DNA from: Rahnella bonaserana
GTDB lineage: Bacteria; Pseudomonadota; Gammaproteobacteria; Enterobacterales; Enterobacteriaceae
Direction: 5' to 3'
Assembly: GCF_019049675.1 (NCBI RefSeq)
Contig: NZ_JAFMOW010000068.1
Location: forward strand, 372,001 to 436,000
DNA length: 64,000 bases
Part shown: positions 28,916 to 39,167 of the stretch, piece by piece
Layout: each line of letters starts with the position of its first letter
Numbering within the stretch: the stretch's first letter is position 1
Position numbers and translations under genes: made by a program
Notes under the pieces: model-generated
Seen by the model: only the letters and a program-made list of their open reading frames with translations
Told to the model about the DNA's origin: nothing
The model's database searches: none

Positions 28916-29668
28916 ATGGGTTTTTTGCGTCTGTTTCTGGCGACGTTGCAATTTCTTACCCGCATTCCGGTCAGGGAAAGATGGTGCGACGGCATTGAAC
29001 TGAAAGACTATTCCCGCGGGATTGTCTGTTTTCCGCTGGTCGGGCTGGTGATTGGTCTGCTGACCGCGCTGGCAGGGTGGATTTTCATCCCACACGTTGG
29101 CTCGCTTGTCGCGGCAGTCGCCGTGGTCATCACACATATCATGCTGACCGGCGGTCTGCATCTCGACGGATTAGCCGACAGTTGCGACGGTCTGTTTTCC
29201 GTGCGCAGCCGTGAGCGGATCCTGGAAATCATGCGCGACAGCCGCATCGGCACAAATGGCGCGCTGGCGCTGATTGTGGCCGTTGTGCTGCGTACAGCGC
29301 TGATCTATCAGATGAGCGCTGACGTATTGCCGGTGCTGGCGTTACTTATCGTCACGCCGGTTGTCGGGCGGGGCATGATGGCGGTAATGATGTACCGTCA
29401 GGCTTATGCCCGCGAGTCGGGAATGGGCAACTTATTTATCGGTAAAATCAGTGAAGGGCGGTTTTATATCACATTGCTGCTGATGGCAGCGCTGGTCTTG
29501 TTGATTGGCGGGTTATCATCCCTGTTTGCATTGCTGATGACGCTGGTGTTTGTCTTAGGTTTCCGGCGTTTTGTCGCCAGCCGCATTGGGGGGCAGACCG
29601 GTGATACCCTGGGCGCAGCATGTGAATTAAGCGAACTGGTCTTCCTGTTTTTCCTGCTATGGCACTGA
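28916..29668 (+). CDS. cobS: Cobalamin synthase (adenosylcobinamide-GDP ribazoletransferase)
   Basis: CobS is an inner membrane enzyme that joins adenosylcobinamide-GDP to alpha-ribazole phosphate. The 250-residue chain has about six membrane segments and the motifs FLTRIPV, GGLHLDGLADSCDGLFS (an Asp-rich site), MRDSRIGTNGALAL and GQTGDTLGA. The ATG at 28916 follows AAAGGG; an in-frame TTG six bases earlier is less likely. It is 24 bp after cobU and 16 bp before cobC. Confidence 0.95.
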   Translation: MGFLRLFLATLQFLTRIPVRERWCDGIELKDYSRGIVCFPLVGLVIGLLTALAGWIFIPHVGSLVAAVAVVITHIMLTGGLHLDGLADSCDGLFSVRSRERILEIMRDSRIGTNGALALIVAVVLRTALIYQMSADVLPVLALLIVTPVVGRGMMAVMMYRQAYARESGMGNLFIGKISEGRFYITLLLMAALVLLIGGLSSLFALLMTLVFVLGFRRFVASRIGGQTGDTLGAACELSELVFLFFLLWH

Positions 29669-29684
29669 GATAAAGGACACAATC

Positions 29685-30281
29685 ATGAAACTGTATCTGA
29701 TAAGGCACGGACAAACTCAGGCTAACGTTAAGGGGTTTTTTTGCGGCAGCAGCGACATTGCGCTGACTGCCGAAGGTGAGCAGCAGGCGCAGCACGTCGG
29801 CCGCCAGCTGGCGTCTGTGCCGCTCGATGCGCTGATCCACACAGATATGCGCCGCAGCCGGGACACGGCGGCTATTATTGCTCACGGGCGCGAGCTGACG
29901 ATGGAAACTCAGCCGCTGTTACAGGAGATGGCGTTTGGCGAATGGGAAATGCGCCATCACAAGGAGCTGGAAGCCTCACAGGCTGAAGGTTATCAGGCAT
30001 GGTGTCAGGACTGGCAAAAGGCCGATGTCCCGCAGGGCGAGTCTTTTACAGATTTCACCCGGCGTATCCGCCAGGCTTTGCAGCAGCTGCATCTTCGCCC
30101 GCAGGAAAGCCGGTTAGCGATCGTCGCACATCAGGGATCGCTCAGCCTGTTGCTGGCGATGATGCTCAAACTGGCGCCTTCCGACATGTGGCGCTTCCCG
30201 TTTAAGCAGGGCTGCCTGTGTGAAATTGACCTCAGTCACGGCGCCTGTGTGATTCAGCGTTTTAACGACAGCGGTATTTAA
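29685..30281 (+). CDS. cobC: Alpha-ribazole phosphatase
   Basis: CobC removes the phosphate from alpha-ribazole-5'-phosphate or from adenosylcobalamin phosphate, the last step of nucleotide loop assembly. It is a histidine phosphatase: the RHGQT motif (residues 7-11) carries the phosphorylated His, and a second His is in IVAHQGSLS. Conserved EMAFGEWE is also present. The length is 198 residues. It sits inside the cobU-cobS-cobC-cobT cluster with short gaps; AAAGGA precedes the start. Confidence 0.92.
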   Translation: MKLYLIRHGQTQANVKGFFCGSSDIALTAEGEQQAQHVGRQLASVPLDALIHTDMRRSRDTAAIIAHGRELTMETQPLLQEMAFGEWEMRHHKELEASQAEGYQAWCQDWQKADVPQGESFTDFTRRIRQALQQLHLRPQESRLAIVAHQGSLSLLLAMMLKLAPSDMWRFPFKQGCLCEIDLSHGACVIQRFNDSGI

Positions 30282-30307
30282 CTTTTTAAACAAGTAAGGA
30301 AAACCCG

Positions 30308-31351
30308 ATGGCTTCGCTGGCAAATATCCTCCGTCAGATTGCTGAACCCGATGCGCAGGCCGCGCAGAAAGCGGCAGAACGGCTCGACAGTCTGGTCAAA
30401 CCGCTGGGCAGCCTTGGCCGCCTGGAACAACTGGCAGTCCAGCTGGCCTCAATTCGTGGCAATCAGCCGTTGCATTTTCCCAGCAAAGAAGTGCTGGTGA
30501 TGGCGGCCGATCACGGCGTATGGCAGGAAGGTGTCACGCCGTCTCCGCAGGTCGTAACGGCCATTCAGGCTGTGAATATTGTGCAAGGGAAAGCCGGAGT
30601 TTCTGTGCTGGCACGGGCTGCCGGCGCGCAAGTTACGCTGATTGATTGCGGAATAATCGGCCCGGATATCCCCGGCACGCTCAACCATAAAATCGCGCAG
30701 GGGACCGGCAATATTGCCACCGGTCCGGCAATGACGCGTGAACAGGCTGAGTCATTACTGGTCTGGAGTGCGGAACGGGTAATCGCCAAAGCTGAAAGCG
30801 GTTTATCGCTGCTGGCTGTGGGCGAACTCGGTATGGCAAACACCACGCCCGCAGCGGCGATGGTGGCGGTGCTGACCGGCGCTCAGCCTGCACAAACCGT
30901 CGGGCTGGGCGCGAATCTGCCGCCGGACCGGTTGGCACATAAAATCAGCGTGGTTGAAAAAGCTATTGCCGTTAATCAGCCTGACCCGTCTGATGCGCTG
31001 GATGTGATGGCAAAAGTAGGTGGTTTTGAACTGGTGGCGATGGCAGGTGCAATGATTGGTGCGGCGGCTGCCGGTATTCCGCTGGTGCTGGATGGTTTTC
31101 TTTCCTGCGCATCGGCACTGGCCGCGTGTCAGATTGCACCTGCGCTCAAACCCTATCTCATTCCTTCGCATCTTTCGGCAGAGCAGGGCGCGACACTGGC
31201 AATGGAAGCGCTGGGCCTCCGGCCGTATTTTGATCTGAATCTGCGGCTGGGAGAAGGCAGCGGCGCTGCGCTTGCGTTACCGCTGATTGATGCCGCCTGC
31301 GCTATTCATAACGAAATGGCAACGCTGGCGGAATGCCAGATAGAGCTTTAA
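30308..31351 (+). CDS. cobT: Nicotinate-nucleotide-dimethylbenzimidazole phosphoribosyltransferase
   Basis: CobT makes alpha-ribazole-5'-phosphate from nicotinate mononucleotide and dimethylbenzimidazole, activating the lower ligand. The 347-residue chain shows KPLGSLGRLE, MAADHGVWQEGV, GELGMANTTPAA and the C-terminal LGEGSGAALA, in which Glu316 corresponds to the catalytic Glu317 of Salmonella CobT. It ends the cob cluster and converges on btuR 16 bp away. Confidence 0.95.
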   Translation: MASLANILRQIAEPDAQAAQKAAERLDSLVKPLGSLGRLEQLAVQLASIRGNQPLHFPSKEVLVMAADHGVWQEGVTPSPQVVTAIQAVNIVQGKAGVSVLARAAGAQVTLIDCGIIGPDIPGTLNHKIAQGTGNIATGPAMTREQAESLLVWSAERVIAKAESGLSLLAVGELGMANTTPAAAMVAVLTGAQPAQTVGLGANLPPDRLAHKISVVEKAIAVNQPDPSDALDVMAKVGGFELVAMAGAMIGAAAAGIPLVLDGFLSCASALAACQIAPALKPYLIPSHLSAEQGATLAMEALGLRPYFDLNLRLGEGSGAALALPLIDAACAIHNEMATLAECQIEL

Positions 31352-31367
31352 CCCGCAAAACAGGAGA

Positions 31368-31958
31368 TCACCAGTCGATGCCCTGTTGCGCCATAATACC
31401 GGCGTCAAAGGCGTGTTTTACCGGCCGCAGTTCGCTGACGGTGTCGGCCATTTCCAGCAGATCACGATGACAGCCCCGTCCGGTAATAATCACAGTCTGG
31501 TGCGCCGGACGGGCATTCAGGGCATCCACCACGTCCTGTAAATCCAGATAGCCGAAACTGACCATGTAGGTCAGTTCATCAAGCACCACGAGATCTAACG
31601 AGGCATCGGCCAGCATGCGTTTTCCGTGCTGCCACACGGCCTGACAGGCCTCGGTATCGGTTTCTTTATTCTGCGTTTCCCAGGTAAAACCGGTTGCCAT
31701 CACCTGAAATTCCACGCCATGCGGCTCAAGCAGATTCTTCTCACCGTTCGGCCATTCACCCTTGATAAACTGGATCGCCGCCGCACGCATGCCGTGTCCG
31801 ACAGCACGGGTGACGGTACCAAAGGCCGCCGTGGTTTTGCCCTTACCGTTGCCGGTAAATACAATTAAAATGCCGCGTTGTTCTTTGGCAGCATCAATAC
31901 GTGCATCAACCTGTTCTTTCAGCTTTTGCTGGCGCTGCTTGTGGCGATCTTCGGTCAT
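31368..31958 (-). CDS. btuR: Corrinoid adenosyltransferase BtuR (CobO/CobA type)
   Basis: This enzyme transfers the adenosyl group of ATP to cob(I)alamin or cobinamide. The 196-residue chain has the modified P-loop GNGKGKTTAAFG (residues 36-47), FIKGEWPNGEKN, LDELTYMV and TGRGCHRDL, all typical of the family. It lies between the cob cluster and yciK, transcribed with yciK in the same direction 14 bp after it. Together with CobUSCT this completes cobinamide salvage. Confidence 0.96.
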   Translation of the reverse strand: MTEDRHKQRQQKLKEQVDARIDAAKEQRGILIVFTGNGKGKTTAAFGTVTRAVGHGMRAAAIQFIKGEWPNGEKNLLEPHGVEFQVMATGFTWETQNKETDTEACQAVWQHGKRMLADASLDLVVLDELTYMVSFGYLDLQDVVDALNARPAHQTVIITGRGCHRDLLEMADTVSELRPVKHAFDAGIMAQQGIDW

Positions 31959-31972
31959 CAGTGACTCCGTGA

Positions 31973-32734
31973 TTATTCTGCCGGACCGGCTTTACGCCCC
32001 GGCTGGGCATCAAAACTGATACCGGTTTTACGGCGGCTGTCATCGCCCATCAGGTAAAGATACAACGGCATGATATCAGCCGGTGTTTTGAGCTTATCTT
32101 TGTTTTCATCGGGGAACGCCGAGGCCCGCATGCTGGTGCGTGTGCCGCCGGGATTGATACAGTTCACGCGCAGACCGGTATGTTTATGTTCTTCGGCAAG
32201 CACCTGCATCATGCCTTCGGTAGCAAATTTGGATACCGCGTATGCACCCCAGCCGCTGCGACCTTCGCGACCCACGCTGGAGGTGGTGAAGACCAGCGAA
32301 GAACTGGCGGATTTCAGCATTAACGGCAGTAAGGCCTGCGTCAGCATAAAGGTCGCATTGACGTTGACCTGCATAACGTTCATCCAGTCCTGCAACTTAA
32401 TCTGCGCCATTGGCGTGATGTCTGTCAGCAAACCGGCGTTGTGCAATACGCCGTCGAGATGCGGTACCCATTGTGCGATTTGATCGGCAACGCGCTGGCA
32501 ATCCTGCTGGCTGGCGGTCAGTAAATCCAGAGAATAAATGAAAGCCGGGCGCAGATTTTTCGCCGCAATTTCTTGCTGCACGCTGGCCAGCTTGCTCTCA
32601 GTACGCCCCAGCAAAATCACCTGCGCACCAAAGCGGGAATAGGTCAGAGCAGCTTCGCGACCAATGCCGTCGCCGGCACCGGTAATGAGAATAATGCGGT
32701 TGTTGAGCAAATCAGATTTAGGATGGTAATGCAC
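31973..32734 (-). CDS. yciK: Short-chain dehydrogenase YciK
   Basis: YciK is a short-chain dehydrogenase/reductase of unknown substrate. The glycine-rich nucleotide site is TGAGDGIG (residues 20-27), the HNAGLL motif follows, and the catalytic Ser, Tyr and Lys are in TTSSVGREG and YAVSKFA. The GTG start at 32734 is preferred because GAGAGGAC lies at the right distance; it gives MHYHPKSDLLNN as in E. coli, 253 residues. An ATG five codons upstream (32749) is the alternative. btuR follows, the same pair as in E. coli. Confidence 0.94.
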   Translation of the reverse strand: MHYHPKSDLLNNRIILITGAGDGIGREAALTYSRFGAQVILLGRTESKLASVQQEIAAKNLRPAFIYSLDLLTASQQDCQRVADQIAQWVPHLDGVLHNAGLLTDITPMAQIKLQDWMNVMQVNVNATFMLTQALLPLMLKSASSSLVFTTSSVGREGRSGWGAYAVSKFATEGMMQVLAEEHKHTGLRVNCINPGGTRTSMRASAFPDENKDKLKTPADIMPLYLYLMGDDSRRKTGISFDAQPGRKAGPAE

Positions 32735-33094
32735 AGTCAGTCCTCTCATACGGGGCGCGATGTAGCGGCAAATGGCCGTCATCACATCTGGCGCTCTTAA
32801 TATCAAAAAATGCAGGGAACGGGAGAAGTGGCGCTCGACCGGAGTCCGACATTTTGGTGAAAATTTGGGGTATTTCGGCAGTGATCACCGGTTATATGCC
32901 TCAAATGGGCATGAGTTTCAATGATTAACCGAAAAACGGACAGCTCTTTTGTAACAAAATTGGAACACGGACGCACTCAGTTTTACGTACGATTGACAAT
33001 GTCATATTCAAACAAGACGTCGCGGCGGCGATTGACTAGAATGTTCAACATCTTTCTGACCACGGTTTTATGACCACATAGATAAGGCGGTTTT
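32735..33094. other. yciK-sohB divergent intergenic region
   Basis: This 360-bp gap separates the divergent yciK and sohB genes and should contain both promoters. I see no gene or strong structure in it. Confidence 0.6.
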
Positions 33095-34138
33095 GTGGAT
33101 TTACTTTCTCTTTATGGGCTGTTTCTGGCCAAAGTTGTGACCGTAGTGATCGCCATCGGCGCGCTGGTAATTCTGGTGGTTGGCCTTCGTCACCGTAAAT
33201 CTCACAGTAAAGGTGAGTTACAGCTGATCGACTTAGGCGAGCAATATCGCGAAATGCAACGTGAAATGCGCAGTGCGCGTATGAATCCGGCTGAGCAGAA
33301 AATTCGTAGCAAGGAACTGAAGAAAAAAGATAAAGCGGAAGCTAAACAGAAAAAACTGCAGGCAAAAACGGGTGGCACGAAAAGCAAACCGTGCCTGTAT
33401 GTGCTCGATTTTAAAGGCAGTATGGACGCTCATGAAGTGACTTCGCTGCGTGAAGAGATCTCGGCGGTGCTGGCGGTGGCGACACCGGAAGACGAAGTGC
33501 TGTTGCGCCTCGAAAGTCCTGGCGGGGTGGTACACGGTTATGGCCTGGCTGCCTCTCAACTGGTTCGCCTGCGTCAGAGCGGGATCCGACTGACCGTTGC
33601 CGTGGATAAGGTGGCCGCCAGCGGCGGTTATATGATGGCCTGCGTGGCAGACCGTATTGTTGCCGCACCGTTTGCCATCATTGGTTCCATTGGTGTTGTG
33701 GCGCAAATCCCGAACTTTAACCGTCTGCTGAAAAAGAACGACATTGATATTGAGTTGCATACGGCGGGTGAGTTTAAACGCACGCTGACGTTGCTGGGTG
33801 AAAACACCGAAGAAGGGCGCGAAAAATTCCGTGAAGACCTGAACGAAACGCATGTTCTGTTCAAGGAGTTTGTACATCAAAACCGTCCTTCACTTGATAT
33901 TAATGCGGTAGCGACAGGTGAGCACTGGTTCGGTACCCAGGCACGAGAAAATGGTCTGATTGATGCGATTGGTACTAGTGACGATTTGCTGATTGCCGAA
34001 ATGAAAAATCATGAAGTGATCGCGGTGCGTTACAGCCGCCGTAAACGCATGATGGACCGGTTTACCGGCAGCGCAGCAGAAAGCGCGGATCGTCTGTTCC
34101 TGCGCTGGTTGCAGCGCAGCCAGAAACCGTTGCTGTAA
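33095..34138 (+). CDS. sohB: Inner membrane peptidase SohB (S49 family)
   Basis: SohB is a signal-peptide-peptidase-like serine protease anchored in the inner membrane; in E. coli it was found as a multicopy suppressor of degP loss. The 347-residue chain has an N-terminal anchor (residues 7-29), a Lys-rich cytoplasmic-type linker around residues 70-95, and the protease core with LDFKGSMDAHEV, RLESPGGVVHGYG, the catalytic Ser in KVAASGGYMMAC and the general-base Lys in TAGEFKRTLTLLG. The GTG start follows AAGGCGG. E. coli SohB has 349 residues. Confidence 0.95.
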   Translation: MDLLSLYGLFLAKVVTVVIAIGALVILVVGLRHRKSHSKGELQLIDLGEQYREMQREMRSARMNPAEQKIRSKELKKKDKAEAKQKKLQAKTGGTKSKPCLYVLDFKGSMDAHEVTSLREEISAVLAVATPEDEVLLRLESPGGVVHGYGLAASQLVRLRQSGIRLTVAVDKVAASGGYMMACVADRIVAAPFAIIGSIGVVAQIPNFNRLLKKNDIDIELHTAGEFKRTLTLLGENTEEGREKFREDLNETHVLFKEFVHQNRPSLDINAVATGEHWFGTQARENGLIDAIGTSDDLLIAEMKNHEVIAVRYSRRKRMMDRFTGSAAESADRLFLRWLQRSQKPLL

Positions 34139-34141
34139 CGC

Positions 34142-34197
34142 GAAACTGGCAGGGCATGAATCGTTCTGGCGGAGCATGACGTTCTGGCCGAGCATGA
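34142..34197 (+). repeat. 18-bp tandem repeats after sohB
   Basis: CGTTCTGGCGGAGCATGA (34162-34179) and CGTTCTGGCCGAGCATGA (34180-34197) are adjacent and differ at one base. A degenerate third copy, GAAACTGGCAGGGCATGA, lies at 34142-34159. They fill the space between the sohB stop and its terminator. Confidence 0.85.
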
Positions 34198-34202
34198 AGA
34201 GT

Positions 34203-34229
34203 AAAAAAGGGACTGATGTCCCTTTTTTA
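34203..34229. terminator. Bidirectional terminator between sohB and yciN
   Basis: AAAAAAGGGAC and GTCCCTTTTTT form a stem with a 4-5-nt loop and A/T flanks usable in both directions. A second stem, CCCGAT/ATCGGG at 34234-34260, lies towards yciN. Confidence 0.92.
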
Positions 34230-34290
34230 CTGTCCCGATTTACTGCAAGAGTTTATCGGGAACGCTTACCTTTATTAGTCTTTTTTATGC

Positions 34291-34542
34291 TTAGTCTTCG
34301 AGATGGTATTTTTCTGAAAAAAGATGAGCCAGGTGTTTAAACATATTAAATACCGCCGTGGTTTTTCTGGTCGGTAAACCGTCCTCATCCATGAAAAACT
34401 CTCCGCGGAAAACCAGCACATTGCCTTTCTGCTCAACCTCTGTCGCCAGCATTCCGTGCATGTAATCTTCATGCTCACGGATAACCTTATTCGCTTCGAT
34501 CAGTAAAGCTTCACGACTAATTGCCGATGTATTTTCGTGCAT
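34291..34542 (-). CDS. yciN: YciN family protein
   Basis: YciN is a short conserved cytoplasmic protein of unknown function. The 83-residue length is the same as in E. coli, and the stretches [14 protein letters not shown]-like FMDEDGLPT and [18 protein letters not shown] are shared. It is divergent from topA, as in E. coli. The ATG at 34542 follows GGGGAGTA. Confidence 0.93.
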   Translation of the reverse strand: MHENTSAISREALLIEANKVIREHEDYMHGMLATEVEQKGNVLVFRGEFFMDEDGLPTRKTTAVFNMFKHLAHLFSEKYHLED

Positions 34543-35004
34543 GATATTTACTCCCCACTATAATTGCTGACGTTATTGTAATCCCGCCACGGAGAAAACC
34601 GCAAATCTGCTGTGGGTAATCCGCCCGGACGGTTGATTATTAATTGTGCGAAACAGTAAAGGGTTTACGTGAATTGGCGAAAAGAGCGTTTAGGTGTTAA
34701 TTAGTTTGCGTGACGATTTTTATCAGGTAGAGTGTGGGATTTTGTGGCTTCAGGTGGAATGTTTTGTTTACGCTTGGTCATTATTTGACTTAAAAACGGG
34801 CGCATTCTGCTGAGCCCTGTCTGGTTAATCCCTCGCAAAATCAGTGTTTTGAACCTCTGGAAGTCAGTTCTCGCCTTGTTTGAAAGAAATAGGTTGACGT
34901 TCTGACTCACTGCCGCAATATAAAAAAAGACGTGATATTGTGCCGCGGCATAACTAGACAAAATCTTCTTCAGCTGATGAAGAATCATTCAGGTAAAGGT
35001 AATT
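34543..35004. other. yciN-topA divergent intergenic region
   Basis: This 462-bp gap should hold the multiple topA promoters and that of yciN. It is AT-rich. A 95-codon open frame on the minus strand shows no recognisable features and is not annotated. Confidence 0.6.
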
Positions 35005-37602
35005 ATGGGCAAAGCTCTCGTAATAGTTGAGTCCCCGGCAAAAGCCAAAACGATTAATAAATATTTAGGAAATGACTACGTGGTTAAGTCCAGCGTCGGT
35101 CATATCCGTGATTTACCGACCAGTGGATCCGCTGCTAAAAAGACCGCCGCCTCAACCGAAGAAAAAACAAAGAAAAAAGTAAAAAAGGATGAGAAAACTG
35201 CGCTGGTTAATCGCATGGGTGTCGATCCGTTTCATGGCTGGGCTGCCCAATACGAAATACTTCCGGGTAAAGAAAAAGTTGTTGCTGAGTTAAAAGCGTT
35301 AGCGGAAAAAGCTGACCACATCTATCTCGCAACCGACCTTGACCGCGAAGGAGAGGCGATTGCCTGGCATTTGCGGGAAGTGATTGGCGGTGATGACAAG
35401 CGTTTCAGCCGCGTGGTATTCAACGAAATTACTAAAAACGCGATTCAGAACGCCTTTAAAGAACCCGGCGAACTGAATATTGATCGTGTGAATGCTCAGC
35501 AGGCGCGTCGCTTTATGGACCGCGTGGTGGGTTACATGGTGTCCCCGCTGCTGTGGAAGAAAATTGCCCGTGGTTTATCCGCTGGCCGTGTTCAGTCCGT
35601 GGCAGTGCGTCTGGTCGTGGAACGCGAGAAAGAAATCAAAGCGTTCGTTCCGGAAGAATACTGGGAATTGCATGCAGATTTGCTGGCGAAGAAAGACACT
35701 GCGCTGCAAATGGAAGTGACGCATCACCTGGAAAAACCGTTCAAGCCGGTCAATAAAGAACAGACTCATGCAGCCGTTTCGCTGCTTGAGAAAGCGCGCT
35801 ACACCGTTGTTGATCGTGAAGACAAACCGACCAGCAGCAAACCGGGTGCGCCGTTCATTACGTCCACGTTGCAACAGGCGGCCAGTACGCGTCTGAGCTT
35901 CGGTGTGAAGAAAACCATGATGATGGCCCAGCGTCTGTACGAAGCCGGTCATATCACCTATATGCGTACTGACTCCACTAACCTGAGCCAGGACGCGGTG
36001 GAAATGGTACGTGGCTATATTGGCGAGAATTTCGGCGATAAATATCTGCCGAAAGCCCCGCTGCAATACAGCAACAAAGAGAACTCTCAGGAAGCGCACG
36101 AAGCGATTCGTCCTTCTGATGTGGCGGTTGTTTCCGAACAGCTCAAAGATATGGAAGCGGACGCACAGCGTCTGTATCAGCTGATCTGGCGCCAGTTTGT
36201 AGCGTGTCAGATGACACCAGCCCAGTACGATTCCACTACGCTGACGGTTAAAGCCGGTGATTATTCCCTGCGCGCTAAAGGTCGTACGCTGCGTTTCGAT
36301 GGCTGGACCAAAGTGATGCCTGCGTTGCGTAAAGGCGACGAAGACAGAACGTTACCGGCGATAGAAGTCGGCACGGAACTGGAACTGCAACAACTGCTGC
36401 CAACTCAGCACTTCACCAAACCGCCAGCGCGTTTTAGCGAAGCGTCTCTGGTAAAAGAGCTGGAAAAACGTGGCATTGGCCGTCCGTCCACTTATGCGTC
36501 GATCATTTCGACCATTCAGGACCGCGGTTACGTTCACGTTGAAAACCGCCGTTTCTACGCCGAGAAAATGGGTGAAATCGTCACCGATCGTCTGGAAGAA
36601 AACTTCCGCGAACTGATGAACTACGATTTCACCGCACGCATGGAAGACGGTCTGGATCAGGTCGCCAATAACAAGGCGGAATGGAAAGCGGTTCTCGATG
36701 AATTCTTCAGTGAATTCAGCAAACAGTTAGAAACCGCCGAGAAAGATCCTGAAGAAGGCGGTATGCGCCCGAATCAAATGGTACTGACCAGCATCGAATG
36801 TCCGACCTGTGGCCGTCCGATGGGGATCCGCACCGCCAGCACCGGCGTGTTCCTGGGTTGTTCCGGTTATGCATTGCCGCCGAAAGAGCGCTGCAAAACC
36901 ACCATCAACCTGATTGCTGATGCAGAAGTGCTTAACATTCTGGAAGGCGACGAAGCCGAAGCCAATGCGTTGCGTGCAAAACGTCGTTGCGGCAAATGCG
37001 GCACGGCGATGGACAGCTACCTCATCGACAATCAGCGCAAATTGCATGTCTGTGGTAATAACCCGGAATGCGATGGCTACGACATCGAGCAGGGTGAGTT
37101 CCGCATCAAAGGCTATGACGGCCCGATTGTTGAGTGCGAAAAATGTGGTTCTGAAATGCACCTGAAAATGGGACGTTTCGGTAAGTACATGGGTTGTACC
37201 AACGACGAGTGTAAAAACACCCGTAAGATTTTACGTAACGGTGACGTTGCACCGCCGAAAGAAGATCCGGTTCCTTTGCCAGAATTGCCGTGTGAGAAGT
37301 CAGACGCCTATTTCGTTCTGCGTGATGGTGCGGCCGGTGTCTTCCTGGCTGCCAACACTTTCCCAAAATCGCGCGAAACCCGTGCGCCGCTGGTGGAAGA
37401 ACTGAAACGCTTTAAAGATCGTCTGCCGGAAAAACTGAGCTATCTGGCCGATGCACCAGTCGCAGACCCGGAAGGCAATAAATCGATGGTACGTTTCAGC
37501 CGCAAGACCAAACAGCAGTACGTTTCCTCCGAGAAAGACGGTAAAGCCACTGGCTGGACGGCGTTCTTTGTTGACGGTAAATGGGTCGAAGGCAAAAAAT
37601 AA
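35005..37602 (+). CDS. topA: DNA topoisomerase I
   Basis: TopA relaxes negative supercoils by a type IA strand-passage mechanism. The 865-residue length equals E. coli TopA. The N-terminal TOPRIM domain is present ([18 protein letters not shown]; acidic [12 protein letters not shown]), the active-site Tyr is in [14 protein letters not shown] near residue 319, and three tetracysteine zinc ribbons follow (CPTCG at about 599, CGKCG at about 662, CEKCG at about 711). The C-terminal domains lead to a basic end. Upstream AAAGGTAA is a good ribosome site. Confidence 0.98.
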   Translation: MGKALVIVESPAKAKTINKYLGNDYVVKSSVGHIRDLPTSGSAAKKTAASTEEKTKKKVKKDEKTALVNRMGVDPFHGWAAQYEILPGKEKVVAELKALAEKADHIYLATDLDREGEAIAWHLREVIGGDDKRFSRVVFNEITKNAIQNAFKEPGELNIDRVNAQQARRFMDRVVGYMVSPLLWKKIARGLSAGRVQSVAVRLVVEREKEIKAFVPEEYWELHADLLAKKDTALQMEVTHHLEKPFKPVNKEQTHAAVSLLEKARYTVVDREDKPTSSKPGAPFITSTLQQAASTRLSFGVKKTMMMAQRLYEAGHITYMRTDSTNLSQDAVEMVRGYIGENFGDKYLPKAPLQYSNKENSQEAHEAIRPSDVAVVSEQLKDMEADAQRLYQLIWRQFVACQMTPAQYDSTTLTVKAGDYSLRAKGRTLRFDGWTKVMPALRKGDEDRTLPAIEVGTELELQQLLPTQHFTKPPARFSEASLVKELEKRGIGRPSTYASIISTIQDRGYVHVENRRFYAEKMGEIVTDRLEENFRELMNYDFTARMEDGLDQVANNKAEWKAVLDEFFSEFSKQLETAEKDPEEGGMRPNQMVLTSIECPTCGRPMGIRTASTGVFLGCSGYALPPKERCKTTINLIADAEVLNILEGDEAEANALRAKRRCGKCGTAMDSYLIDNQRKLHVCGNNPECDGYDIEQGEFRIKGYDGPIVECEKCGSEMHLKMGRFGKYMGCTNDECKNTRKILRNGDVAPPKEDPVPLPELPCEKSDAYFVLRDGAAGVFLAANTFPKSRETRAPLVEELKRFKDRLPEKLSYLADAPVADPEGNKSMVRFSRKTKQQYVSSEKDGKATGWTAFFVDGKWVEGKK

Positions 37603-37691
37603 TTATCGCCGTCATACTTCAACTTGCCGCCTTCCTGCAATTTGAATTATTTAGGCGATAACCGAATTACTGCATTCTGTTGCGCAGTTGT

Positions 37692-37722
37692 AAAAAACCA
37701 GTCCTCCGGGCTGGTTTTTTTA
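37692..37722 (+). terminator. topA terminator
   Basis: AAAAAACCAG and CTGGTTTTTT form a 10-bp stem with a 9-nt loop and a T-run, 90 bp after topA. Confidence 0.92.
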
Positions 37723-38981
<1,259 letters not shown>

Positions 38982-39010
38982 ACCGCAACATTTTCTTTGC
39001 TGACCGCCAG

Positions 39011-39046
39011 TCCCGCCGCCTCTGATGATGCTGCGGGATTTTTTTT
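39011..39046 (+). terminator. cysB terminator
   Basis: CCCGCCGC and GCTGCGGG pair with one mismatch around a 10-nt loop and are followed by eight T residues. Confidence 0.88.
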
Positions 39047-39167
39047 GCCTGTTGAACACTTTGAGCTGTTATCGGAATGTTAACAATTATTTGTGTTATC
39101 TTTAACTATGCACTTATAAGCCAGCGGGTTATTCCTTACGGCCACGCTGAGCGCTAAAGGAGAAGCT

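Noticed and set aside
34701-34988. 95-codon minus-strand frame upstream of topA
   Set aside because: No domain or conserved pattern is visible and it lies where the topA promoters are expected.
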